Shown here: positions 55,351-64,000 of the stretch, piece by piece
Layout: every line of letters starts with the position of its first letter
How positions within the stretch are numbered: the first letter of the stretch is position 1
Origin: Phytophthora quininea
Taxonomy: Eukaryota; Oomycota; Peronosporomycetes; Peronosporales; Peronosporaceae
Assembly (NCBI GenBank): GCA_011947345.1
Contig: JAAVTG010000486.1
Coordinates: 27,023 to 91,022 of the forward strand
Reading direction: 5' to 3'
Length of the DNA stretch: 64,000 nt
Notes under the pieces: model-generated
Told to the model about the DNA's origin: nothing
Database searches by the model: none
Seen by the model: only the letters and a program-made list of their open reading frames with translations
Made by a program: the position numbers and the translations under genes

Positions 55351-57827
55351 ATGGCGCAGATCGATCCTCGAGACGTGGGCACGCCCGACAAGTGGGTGCG
55401 GCGCCACCCGGAGCTGATCCGACTGACGGGACGACATCCGTTCAATTGCGAGCCCCCACTCAAGTACACGAGCACATTCATTACACCCACGGAGCTGCAT
55501 TACGTGCGCAACCACGGTTCGGTGCCCAAGCTGCAATGGGAGACGCATACCTTCTCCGTCGACGGTCTGGTGGATAATCCCCGCACCTTCGGAATGGACG
55601 AACTCGTCAGCGCTTTTGAACAGGAGACAGTGACGTTCCCCGTGCTTTTGGTGTGTGCTGGCAATCGCCGCAAGGAGCAGAACATGATCAAGAAGACGAT
55701 CGGCTTTAGCTGGGGCGCTGCGGGCTGCTCCACTGCAGACTGGACGGGAGTACCGCTCCATGTACTGCTGAAACCTTGCGGTGTCAACTGTGAGAATGCT
55801 CAATGGATCTGGTTCGAAGGCACCGAAGATCTACCGCATGACAAGTACGGCACGTGTATCCGAGCGAGTACGGCTCTTGATCCGTCCTGCGACGTCCTAA
55901 TCGCCTGGAGAGTGAACGGCGAACGACTGACTCCCGACCACGGGTTCCCAGTCAGGATGATCATCCCAGGACACATTGGTGGCCGCATGGTGAAGTGGCT
56001 CGCGCGGATCCACGTGAGCGATCGCGAGTCGACCAACCACCACCACATTATGGACAACCGAGTGCTGCCGTCGCATGTGACTGCAGAGACCGCCACCACC
56101 GAAGGTTGGTGGGTCAAGTCGCAGTACGCCATCATGGAGTTGAATGTGAATGCGGCAATGATCGAGCCAGGACATGACGAAGTGCTTTCTATCAGTGAAG
56201 ACGACTCGGTCAACGATATCGAGACGTACGTGATTAAAGGGTATGCGTACTCTGGTGGTGGTCGTCGAGTCATTCGCATAGAGCTGACACTGGACGACGG
56301 AGCAACGTGGCAACTGGCACGCGTTATCTACGACGAGAAGCCGAATGGGTACGGGAAAATGTGGTGCTGGGTTCACTACGAGTTGGCGGTCCCTGTTGGC
56401 AGTCTTCTACGAGCAAGAGAGGTGTGTGTTCGTGCCTGGGACAGCTCGATGAACTTGATGCCCGAATTCCCCACGTGGAACGTCATGGGGATGATGAACA
56501 ATCCCTGGTATCGCGTCAGGATCCACCACGAGGCAACTACGAGCAATTTGTGCTTCGAGCATCCAACACAAGCTGGAAACCTCAAGGGTGGCTGGATGAC
56601 CCAGGATCGCATTATCAGGAGTGAAGACGACAATCAAATTCGCAGCAAGAAGCTGCCGGCAGAGTCTGCTGGCGATATGGTGGTTGTAAAGCCTGGTCCA
56701 AGTCCAGAGGAGTTTAACGAGCTGCCATTGATTTCAACCGACGAAGTAGCCAAGCACAATACCAAGGAGAGCTGCTGGTTCATTTGCCGAGGCCTTGTAT
56801 ATGACGCTACACCATTTCTCAAAGAACATCCGGGAGGTGCTACGAGTATTTTACTCTGTGGAGGCACCGACTGCACCGACGAGTTTGAGAGTATTCACTC
56901 CACCAAAGCGTGGGAAATGCTGAAGAAATACTGCATCGGACGGTGTCCAAGTGGATACGATGGCACCACTGCGACTGGTAGCGACACAGCCTCATCATCA
57001 GAAGACCAAGAAGAAACAGACGTTGCTCTCAAAGGAGCTACTAAAGTGCCCATCGTGTTGATCTCAAGAGAAGTGGTTAGTCACGACTCGCGTGTTTTCA
57101 AGTTCGCTTTACCGGCCAAGGAGCTGCGACTGGGACTTCCAGTCGGCAACCACGTCTTCCTCTACGCCAAGATTAACGGCAAGACCGTTGTGCGAGCTTA
57201 CACGCCCATCTCGTCCGAGAGCGACCAAGACCGAGGGTTTGTGTCGTTCCTCATCAAAATTTATTTTGCCGGCGACAACCCCGTGCATCCAGAAGGTGGA
57301 ATGTTTTCGCAGTACTTGGATGGCTTGCACCTTGGACAGCAGATCCAGATCAAAGGTCCGCTCGGTCACTTCACGTACCTTGGAGAGGGGAACTTCTCGC
57401 TCGAAGCGACCAATCTCCACGCAGGTAAATTCGGCTTTATCGCAGGAGGAACGGGGATCACTCCCGTCTACCAAGTCATGCGAGAGATCCTAGAGAACCC
57501 GGAGGACAAGACCAAGGTTGCGCTGATCTACTGCGCGCGGTTGGAGCGCGACCTGCTGCTTCGCAAAGAGCTGGAGGCCCTGCAGAAGCTCCGACCAGGC
57601 CAATGCCGCATCTTCTACACGCTGTCCGACCTGGACGAGCACGACCCGAGTGCTCGTGGCTGGGCGTACGGCAAATCTCGTCTCAGTTTTGCCATGGTGA
57701 AAATATCATCGGCTCCGACGCCGACCACGTGGGTATGTGCGGACCCGAAGGGCTAGTGGAGTACACGTGCAAGTCAGCTCTGCTCAAGCTCAACTACGAC
57801 CTCAAGACGCAGACCACCGTGTTCTAG
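55351..57827 (+). CDS. NR: Assimilatory nitrate reductase (Mo-cofactor/cytochrome b5/FAD), one frameshift near the end
   Basis: About 826 residues, the usual length. Domains in order: molybdopterin domain (residues 20-270) with the Mo-ligand Cys in LLVCAGNRR near residue 102; dimerisation domain to about 420 (MNNPWYRVRI); cytochrome b5 domain around 465-540 with heme His in HPGG near 493 and FESIHS; FAD domain from 565 with RAYTPISS near 616; NAD(P)H domain with GFIAGGTGITP near 698. A one-base deletion near 57698 (GGTGAAAAT) shifts the frame. The other frame completes the protein with ENIIGSD, HVGMCGPEGL and the stop at 57827. It reduces nitrate to nitrite in the cytosol using NAD(P)H. It is flanked by NRT2 and nitrite reductase. 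Confidence 0.95.
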
Positions 57828-58259
57828 TACTCGTGCAGGATGATCGTTATAAACAATGAAGTAATTTCGTGCGGTTGAAGTCAAGCGAGACTTCCCATAA
57901 TGGATCGTGTCGCGTACTGTCGTCGTAAACAGTTCTCCCTTCCTCGGGCAAGCAACGAAGGGCAAAACCACCACAATTTACTGGTGCAGCGCGCCGTTCG
58001 TGCCGGTCAAAGGCGGCCTGAATTTTAGATGACTCACTCGTCATCCTTCCACCGCTGCGGCGTCCGTTTACGCTCCAGCAGACGGTGCTCCAGTTTCTGA
58101 AGTTGCCATGATTGGCTCACCGATGCGCGTCATTGCAGCGCACTGCAACAGCTCCAACCAGCGCATCCATCGCACCCTCGCTCGCAAGCGGGTACGCCGC
58201 CACTGAGACTCGAAGCTCATTCCATAAGTTGAGCACCACCAAATATCCGAGACTGCAGC
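57828..58259. promoter_or_regulatory. Intergenic region and promoter of nitrite reductase
   Basis: The 432 bp include GCTCATTCCATAAGTT at 58215-58230, a very good match to the oomycete initiator, 30 bp before the ATG at 58260. Confidence 0.65.
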
Positions 58260-61200
58260 ATGGGCGAGCTCTCACGCAAGGAAGTCGTCATCGTGGTCGG
58301 CAACGGCATGGTGGGCCACCGCTTCCTCGAGCGCATGAAGACATACGACGTCGCCAAGCGCTACACTTTCGTCTCAATCGGCGAGGAGTCCATCCAGCAC
58401 TATAACCGCATGCAATTGACCGAGTACTTTGAGCACCTCAACATCGAGAAGCTCAAGCTCGCACCGGTCAACTGGTACGTCGGGAACGACATCAAACTGC
58501 TGCTCAACGCTCAAGCACTGGCAATCGACACCACGAACAAGACGCTGCTGTGTCAACGTTTGGATGGTGGTGTGGAGAAGGAAAACAAGCAGTTCGAGGT
58601 CAACTACGACCACATCGTCATCGCCACCGGCGCCAAAGCACTTGTGCCGCGTCTTCCTGGCGTCGATCTCCTGGCGTCTTCGTGTACCGCACCATCGCAG
58701 ACCTCAACAACATCATAGCATTGGGCGAGAAGCAAGCCAAGCTCGAGGCTGCCGGTGGTGACAAGAAGTGCGCATTGGTCGTCGGTGGCGGTCTGCTTGG
58801 CCTCGAGGCTGCCAAGGCTGTACATGACCTGAATGTGTCGGTGCGGATCATTAACCGGGGCATGCGACTCATGTCCCGCCAGCTCGACGACGGCGCGAAG
58901 GTGCTCCACAATGAGATCGTCAACAAGTTCGGCATCGACGTCTTGTACGACAAGTCGACCCACGAAATCTTCGGCAGTAAGGAGACCGGCGTTGAAGGTG
59001 TGCAGTTCCCCAACGGCGAGAGGTTCGACGATATCTGTATGGTTATCTTTGCCACTGGGATCAAGCCGCGAGACGAGCTGGCGCACTCCAGTGGATTAGA
59101 ACTTGCCAAACGTGGCGGCATCCTGATCAACGACTACTTGGAGTGCAGTGCGCCAGACGTACGCACTCGGTGAGTGCGTCTCGCATCGTAATACGACGTA
59201 CGGTCTCGTCGCTCCTGGCTACGAGATGGCCGACATTTTGGCCAAGAACTTCACGTGCCGCTCGCTGGATGACCGCGTCGCATTCCCCGGCGGCGACATT
59301 TCCACCAAACTGAAACTCATGGGGATGGAGGTCGGTTCGTTTGGCGACTACTTCCCAGAGTTCATCACAGAGCCCTTTGAAGCGTTGACGTACAACAATC
59401 CGCTGGAGAAAATGTACAAGCTCTTCTTCTCGGCCGATGGGAAAAAGTTACTTGGCGGGATCTTGGTTGGCGACACCAGCGATTTCGTGCGACTGGCGCT
59501 GATGTACAAGCAGAAAGACACCAAGCCGCTAGTGGACCCGCCTAGCGAAATTCTGCTGGGCAAACGTGGCGGTGGTGGCAAGAACTCTGTTCTGGACCTG
59601 CCCGACGAAGCTCAAGTGTGTTCTTGTAACAATGTGAGCAAGGGCTTCATCTGCAATACCATCAAGGAGAAGAAGCTGACCAAGCTTGGGGACGTTAAGA
59701 AAATCTGCAATGTCGGCACGGGTTGTGGCGGTTGCATCCCCATGGTGAAGGATATCCTCGAAGCAGAGATCGCAGCGGCCGGAGCAGAGGTAGACAAGTC
59801 ACTGTGCGAACATTTCGCCTACTCGCGCCAGGAGCTGTACCAGATCATCCAAGTCGAGCAGTATGAAACCTTCGCCGAGGTATTGACGAAACATGGCCGC
59901 AAGCAGCACGACCCTCGCAGCTACGGATGTGAAATCTGCAAGCCTACCATGGCGTCGATCTTCGCAAGTCTGCAAAACGGCCACATTCTCAAGGGCGACC
60001 GCGCTGCACTGCAGGACTCGAACGACCGGTTCCTAGCAAACCTGCAGAAGTCTGGCCAATTCTCCGTCGTGCCTCGGGTGGCTGGCGGAGAGATCACGCC
60101 GGATAAGCTCATTGTGCTGGGCCAGGTGGCCAGGAAGTTCGACCTGTACACCAAAATCACCGGCGGGCAGCGTGTCGATCTCTTCGGCGCTCAGAAGCAG
60201 GATCTGCCGGAGATTTGGCGGATGCTGGTCGATGCCGGCTTCGAGTCGGGTCACGCGTACGGCAAGTCTCTGCGGACGGTGAAGAGTTGTGTGGGCACGA
60301 CGTGGTGCCGTTTTGGCCAGCAAGACTCGGTGGGGTTCGCCATCTTCCTCGAGAACCGCTACCGCGGCATCCGGTCGCCGCACAAACTCAAAGGAGGAGT
60401 GTCGGGCTGCACTCGTGAATGTGCTGAGGCCCGCAGTAAAGACTTTGGCTGCATCGCGACGGAAGCAGGGTACAACATTTATGTGGGCGGCAACGGCGGC
60501 ACAAATCCTCGCCATGCTACGCTCTTAGCCTCGGATATCCCGCAGGAGCTTGTCGTGAAATACCTTGACCGGTACATCATGTACTACATCATGACGGCTG
60601 ACCGCTTGCAACGCACGTCCAAGTGGCTGGATGCGCTTGATGGCGGCATCGAACAACTTCGCCGCGTGGTGATGCAGGACTCCCTTGGTATCTGCGCGAC
60701 GCTCGAGAAGCAGATGAACTATCTCGTCGGCACGTACGAGTGCGAATGGAAGAAGGTGATCGAGTCGCCGGAACTGCTGGCCCAGTTCGCTCAGTTCAAA
60801 AACACCGGCGAGAACCAGACGGAAGTCCACATGAAGACCGTGCGCGACCAGCGGATGCCAACGTTTGTGGCACACGCCAGGGCTGGCAGCGAGCACGGGA
60901 CCGAGTCGTCATCGCCTGCGTCCACCACATCCATGCTACCTGCGGCGAGCTTGGACGACAAAGAGTGGGTCTCCTTGGGCAGCAAAGATCTCTACGACAT
61001 TAACGGCGGAGGCGCAGTGCTCTACGGCGAGTCGCAGCTGGCCATCTTCAACATCACGGAGAGCTGGAACGGCATCGAGAAGGTCTCGTGGTATGCTACG
61101 CAGAATATGTGTCCGTTTGACCACTCGTTCGTGCTTGCCCAGGGCATCGTCGGAGACCTCAACGGCCGACCAAAGGTGGCTTGCCCCATGCACAAGCGCA

Positions 61201-61409
61201 ACTACGACTTGTCCGACGGCTGCTCCCTCAGTGGAGACGACTTGCGCATCGACACGTTCGAGGCGAAGGAGGAGGACGGCACCATCTACGTGTTGCTACC
61301 GCCGACGGACGTGGTGGATGCTCGCTTGGCCACGTCGAAATTCGTCGCCAAAGACGAAGGCATCCCGGCACAGCCCGAGGCCGTAGCACCTGTCACTCTG
61401 GACTGGTAG
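58260..61409 (+). CDS. NAD(P)H nitrite reductase (NirB-NirD fusion), two small frameshifts
   Basis: About 1050 residues. Domains: FAD/NAD(P)-binding pyridine nucleotide oxidoreductase (GNGMVGHRF at residues 15-23; VVGGGLLGLEAAK near 180); BFD-like [2Fe-2S] domain with CSCNNV and CNVGTGCGGC near 453-490; ferredoxin-like half domain; siroheme/4Fe-4S domain with TTWCRFG near 681 and GCTRECAEA near 718; C-terminal NirD-like Rieske-fold domain (CPFDH, CPMHKRNYDLSDG). One missing C at 58670-58671 and two missing bases near 59160 (net three) break and restore the frame. It reduces nitrite to ammonium with NAD(P)H. It stands directly after nitrate reductase on the same strand. Confidence 0.93.
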
Positions 61410-61817
61410 GAGTAGTTTGTCAACCACACTAGCGTAACAAAGCTATCAGTGCAATGTGATACGTACCATGAAGTAGTGGTTAGTCTGGACAACAACAACA
61501 ACAACCAAACAACCAACCAAACAAAGCGCAAGTCAAAGCATTGGGAAATATCTTACTATTTTCCGAAGAATCCAAGCTGTCGGCTTCCTCCCTCGCCTAC
61601 AAGCTGCTGCCGCAAAGGAACAGAAGAAGGGTGAGAAACCAGGCTGCAGCTTGGCTGACTATTTCCCCGATTCACTTGCTTTACGCCGTCGAGACGACAC
61701 TTGCAACGGAAGGAAGAACGCACCGCTTGCTCTCCAGACACTGCATTAAAAGCAGACGTTCAATACGTTTGCACCCTCTGGAGACCACAGCGACCGGACC
61801 CTCAACTGCCACCCACT
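61410..61817. other. Convergent intergenic region with CAA-rich repeat
   Basis: Between the 3' ends of nitrite reductase and PA2G4. A CAACAACAA/CCAAACAACC low-complexity stretch is at 61490-61525. Nothing else. Confidence 0.55.
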
Positions 61818-62996
61818 CTAGGCGGAGGTTTTTTTCTTCTTCTTGTTCTTCTTCTTGAGCGACGTGGCCAGCACCTTGGCGTTCTCCTCGTCTACCATCT
61901 TCTCCGAGTGCACGCGGTCGGCTGGGAAGGGCAGGCCCGTGATCTTGGTGGTGCCACTGGGCAGCAGCAGCACCGTGATCTTGAAGTGAGCCACCTTGTC
62001 GCCGGCGCGGCCCTCCAGGATCGGGTAGGCCTGCAGCAGGTCGTGCTTGACGCACTCGACGACGCCCATGCGGGCCTGGGCCTCGTCCTCGAACGAGCGG
62101 ATAGTGAAGGGCAGCGTCGGGAACTTGTTGTTGATCTCCTTGAAGACGTAGCGGGACGCCTTCATCTTGAGGCGGTACTGCTTGTCCACCTGGCGCTTAA
62201 AGACCGTGGTACGGCGCTCGCTGTTGACGGGCTTGTCGCTGCCCGTGGTGTAGCACACATCGATGGTGTACACTTCGTTGGGCTCGAACGTGACCTTGGG
62301 CGTGCGGTTCTCCACGTCCGTCTTCTGGGCGATGATCTTGTTGCCGTCGATCACGAAGCGCTTGAGCTGGTGCATGAGCGTGCCCTGCAGGCTCTTGACG
62401 CCGTAGCTCTGCTCCAGGCGGGTCAGCGCCTCCGTCACCTGCAGGTTCGTGTTGCCGGGCTTGATCAGCCGCGCGCAGAGCTCCACGGCGTCGTGCGCGC
62501 ACTTGAGCACGTCCGCCTCCTCGCCCTTGAGCTCGGGGAACTCGGCATCCTTGGCCACGCCCTCCTCGGGCACGATGGCCGTGTGAGCCACCACGGCAAT
62601 GTAGCCATCAATGTGGCAGCCGAGGTCGATCTTGACCCAGTCGCCGGCCTTGAGCGTCAGCGACTCGTTGGCCAGCGGCGAGAAGTGGCACAGCACCTCG
62701 TTGACTGAGATGCTCGTGGGGAAGGCCACGCCCTTCTCCACCTTCTTGCTCTTGAAGATGGCGGCGCAGCGCTGCTCCACGATCAGGTCGCCGAATTTGC
62801 ACAGCTCCACGGCGTCCTTGCCGGCCGCCAGCTGGGCCAGCACGCCCTCCAGCGCCGACTGCGCGATCTCCGCGGCCAGACGGTACTTGGTGACCACGTC
62901 CGAGTTGGAGCAGTCCTCGACCTCCTCGGCCGGCGCCTGCGTCTCCTCCTCCACGTCGCTCACGTCGCTCACACTGCGCTCGTCGTCCGAAGGCAT
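61818..62996 (-). CDS. PA2G4: Proliferation-associated protein 2G4 (EBP1-like, peptidase M24 fold)
   Basis: A 392-residue protein, as long as the animal homologue (about 394). The acidic N-terminus (MPSDDERSVSDVSDVEEE) is followed by the M24 pita-bread fold (YRLAAEIAQSALEGV, then FPTSISVNEVLCHFSPL, then GDWVKIDLGCHIDGYIA). As in EBP1, several metal ligands of methionine aminopeptidase are not kept (for example IDGYIA instead of xDG-D), so no peptidase activity is expected. The Lys-rich end (KKKNKKKKKTSA) fits RNA or ribosome binding. The start at 62996 is preferred to 63071 as it begins the conserved acidic part. Likely role: ribosome-associated growth regulator at the tunnel exit. Intronless. 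Confidence 0.93.
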   Translation of the reverse strand: MPSDDERSVSDVSDVEEETQAPAEEVEDCSNSDVVTKYRLAAEIAQSALEGVLAQLAAGKDAVELCKFGDLIVEQRCAAIFKSKKVEKGVAFPTSISVNEVLCHFSPLANESLTLKAGDWVKIDLGCHIDGYIAVVAHTAIVPEEGVAKDAEFPELKGEEADVLKCAHDAVELCARLIKPGNTNLQVTEALTRLEQSYGVKSLQGTLMHQLKRFVIDGNKIIAQKTDVENRTPKVTFEPNEVYTIDVCYTTGSDKPVNSERRTTVFKRQVDKQYRLKMKASRYVFKEINNKFPTLPFTIRSFEDEAQARMGVVECVKHDLLQAYPILEGRAGDKVAHFKITVLLLPSGTTKITGLPFPADRVHSEKMVDEENAKVLATSLKKKNKKKKKTSA

Positions 62997-63171
62997 GGCT
63001 TCCTCTAGTCTAAGTGCTAAATGACTGGCCGAAAGATCAGGGGAGAAAGATCCCAGCCATCCAGCATACAAACGGCCAGTATACTACTCATTCCACTTGG
63101 GTATAGTATGCTTTACTGAAGACAAGTCTATTTTTAAGCAGAAAGCGCGCCAAGTTCCAGAAGCGGAGCTC
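62997..63171. promoter_or_regulatory. Compact bidirectional promoter of PA2G4 and the PWWP gene
   Basis: Only 175 bp separate the two start codons. On the plus strand CTCATTCCACTTGG (63087-63100) is an initiator for the PWWP gene. On the minus strand GCCAGTCATTTAGCACTTA (63011-63029) is one for PA2G4. Confidence 0.7.
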
Positions 63172-64000
63172 ATGGACGCAGACACGGAGATCACGCCCAA
63201 CTCGGTGGGCTGGTACATCCTCGAGGGCTACCCGTGGTGGCCCGTGTACATCTGCGACGTCACCAAGCTGCGCGCCAACCTGTATCTGCTCGGTACGCTC
63301 GAAAAACCGGAAAAAATAACCCTGGGCCTCACCTTCAATAACGCCGCTAATTTCCTGCTTTTCGACAGGAAATGGCCACAAGAAGATCCTCAAGAAGGCT
63401 CGGGACTTCCCACAGGACTTTATCGTTGTCTACTACTTTGGCTCGCACGACTTGTACGTGCGTCTCGAAGGTGTTCGATGCCCAGTACTAATTATTCTGT
63501 GATCCCACTGCATCTGTAGTTCCATCGTGTCCTTGAAAAAGGCGTGCTGAAGCCCTGGGATTGCGCCGAGAAGGACCAGTTCCTCAAGGGCCACCCACGC
63601 CAGTTGGCGAAGAAGAAGGGCGTGATGGAAGAGCTGCTCGAGTCCATTCAGGAAGCCGAAGAGTACCTATCGCAGCCCGAGGACGTTCGACTGCCGCAGC
63701 ACATGGTGCCGTCGGATCTGGACCCGACGCTGGAGCCGCCGCCACCCGAGCTGGCACCGCAGGAGATGGATGTGGACATGGAGGACGTCGACGAGGAGGA
63801 CGCTTTTGACGAGGAAGACGCGCCCGAGGACGAAGACCGAGACGGTGATGCTGACAAGAAGAAGAAAAAGGAGAAGAAGAAGGACAAAAAGCACGCTAAG
63901 GAAAAGGATAAGAGAAAGAAGAGCAGCTCCAAAGACAAGAAAGACAAAAAACACAAGAAGAGCAAGAGCAAAGACGCTGGGGACGACAAGAAGCGCAAGC
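63172..64000 (+). CDS. PWWP-domain protein with acidic/Lys-rich tail, 5' part, two introns
   Basis: Exons 63172-63292, 63369-63457 and 63520 onward join in frame; the gene runs off the window. The PWWP domain spans residues 14-80: GWYILEGYPWWPVYICDV, then after intron 1 FIVVYYFGSHDLY and after intron 2 a helical end (VLKPWDCAEKDQFLKG). PWWP domains bind methylated histone lysines and DNA. A long acidic stretch (MDVDMEDVDEEDAFDEEDAPEDE) is followed by a Lys/Asp/Ser repeat region that looks intrinsically disordered and nuclear. The start is the first Met behind the initiator that keeps the exon phase; an ATG at 63097 lies in the initiator region. Host chromatin function is inferred. Confidence 0.85.
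63293..63368 (+). other. Intron 1 of the PWWP gene
   Basis: GTACGC donor and GACAG acceptor, 76 bp, phase 1. Confidence 0.82.
63458..63519 (+). other. Intron 2 of the PWWP gene
   Basis: GTGCGT donor and CTGTAG acceptor, 62 bp, phase 0. The alternative GTACGT donor four bases earlier would break the frame. Confidence 0.78.

Noticed and set aside
1..64000. CRISPR arrays, rRNA genes, RxLR or Crinkler effectors
   Set aside because: No regular spaced repeats, no rRNA-like blocks, and no signal peptide followed by RxLR or LxLFLAK motifs were seen.

Overview
The window looks like nuclear DNA from an oomycete, most likely Phytophthora or a close relative. The basis is GC-rich, mostly intron-poor genes with a few 50-80 bp GT-AG introns. 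Several start codons are preceded by an oomycete-type initiator (GCTCATTYYNCAWTTT-like). The gene set is also typical: NRT2 nitrate transporters, a cytochrome-b5-type nitrate reductase, a NirB/NirD-fused nitrite reductase and MFS hexose transporters in a transposon-rich background. Species assignment is inference; no search was run.

Layout. 0-14.4 kb is a transposon island: a broken PIF/Harbinger element; a pogo-like element (1792-8036) whose left terminal repeat was split by a Mutator-like element (MULE, 1811-6132) carrying a transposase and a dead Ulp1-like protease; a second pogo/Tigger element (8057-11036); a sugar-transporter tail fragment; and a FLYWCH-type MULE (11569-14422). 14.7-20 kb holds two divergent, nearly identical sugar transporters. 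20-22.4 kb is mostly relic sequence, including a decayed NRT2 piece. 22.4-32.5 kb holds a GT71-type mannosyltransferase and four NRT2-type nitrate transporter genes, one of them a pseudogene. 32.6-33.9 kb holds an ER-type DnaJ gene with two introns. 34.1-39.8 kb is a large inverted duplication of another sugar transporter with a small MULE-type MITE in its spacer. 39.9-53 kb is a second repeat-rich, gene-poor stretch (Crypton, retroelement fragment, second degenerate MULE). 53-61.4 kb is the nitrate assimilation core: NRT2, nitrate reductase, nitrite reductase. 61.8-64 kb holds a divergent PA2G4/EBP1 and PWWP gene pair.

How it works together. NRT2 proteins import nitrate, nitrate reductase makes nitrite, and the NirB/NirD-type enzyme makes ammonium. 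The cluster is split by about 20 kb that contains the transporter palindrome and the second transposon-rich stretch. A 0.68-kb tract shared almost perfectly between NRT2 genes about 26 kb apart, and the near-identical inverted sugar-transporter pairs, point to ongoing inverted duplication and gene conversion.

Caveat. Most broken non-transposon genes (NR, NiR, GT71, sugar transporter, NRT2) are broken by 1-2 base deletions, several in homopolymers. This may be sequence error rather than real decay, so these are annotated as genes with a frameshift.
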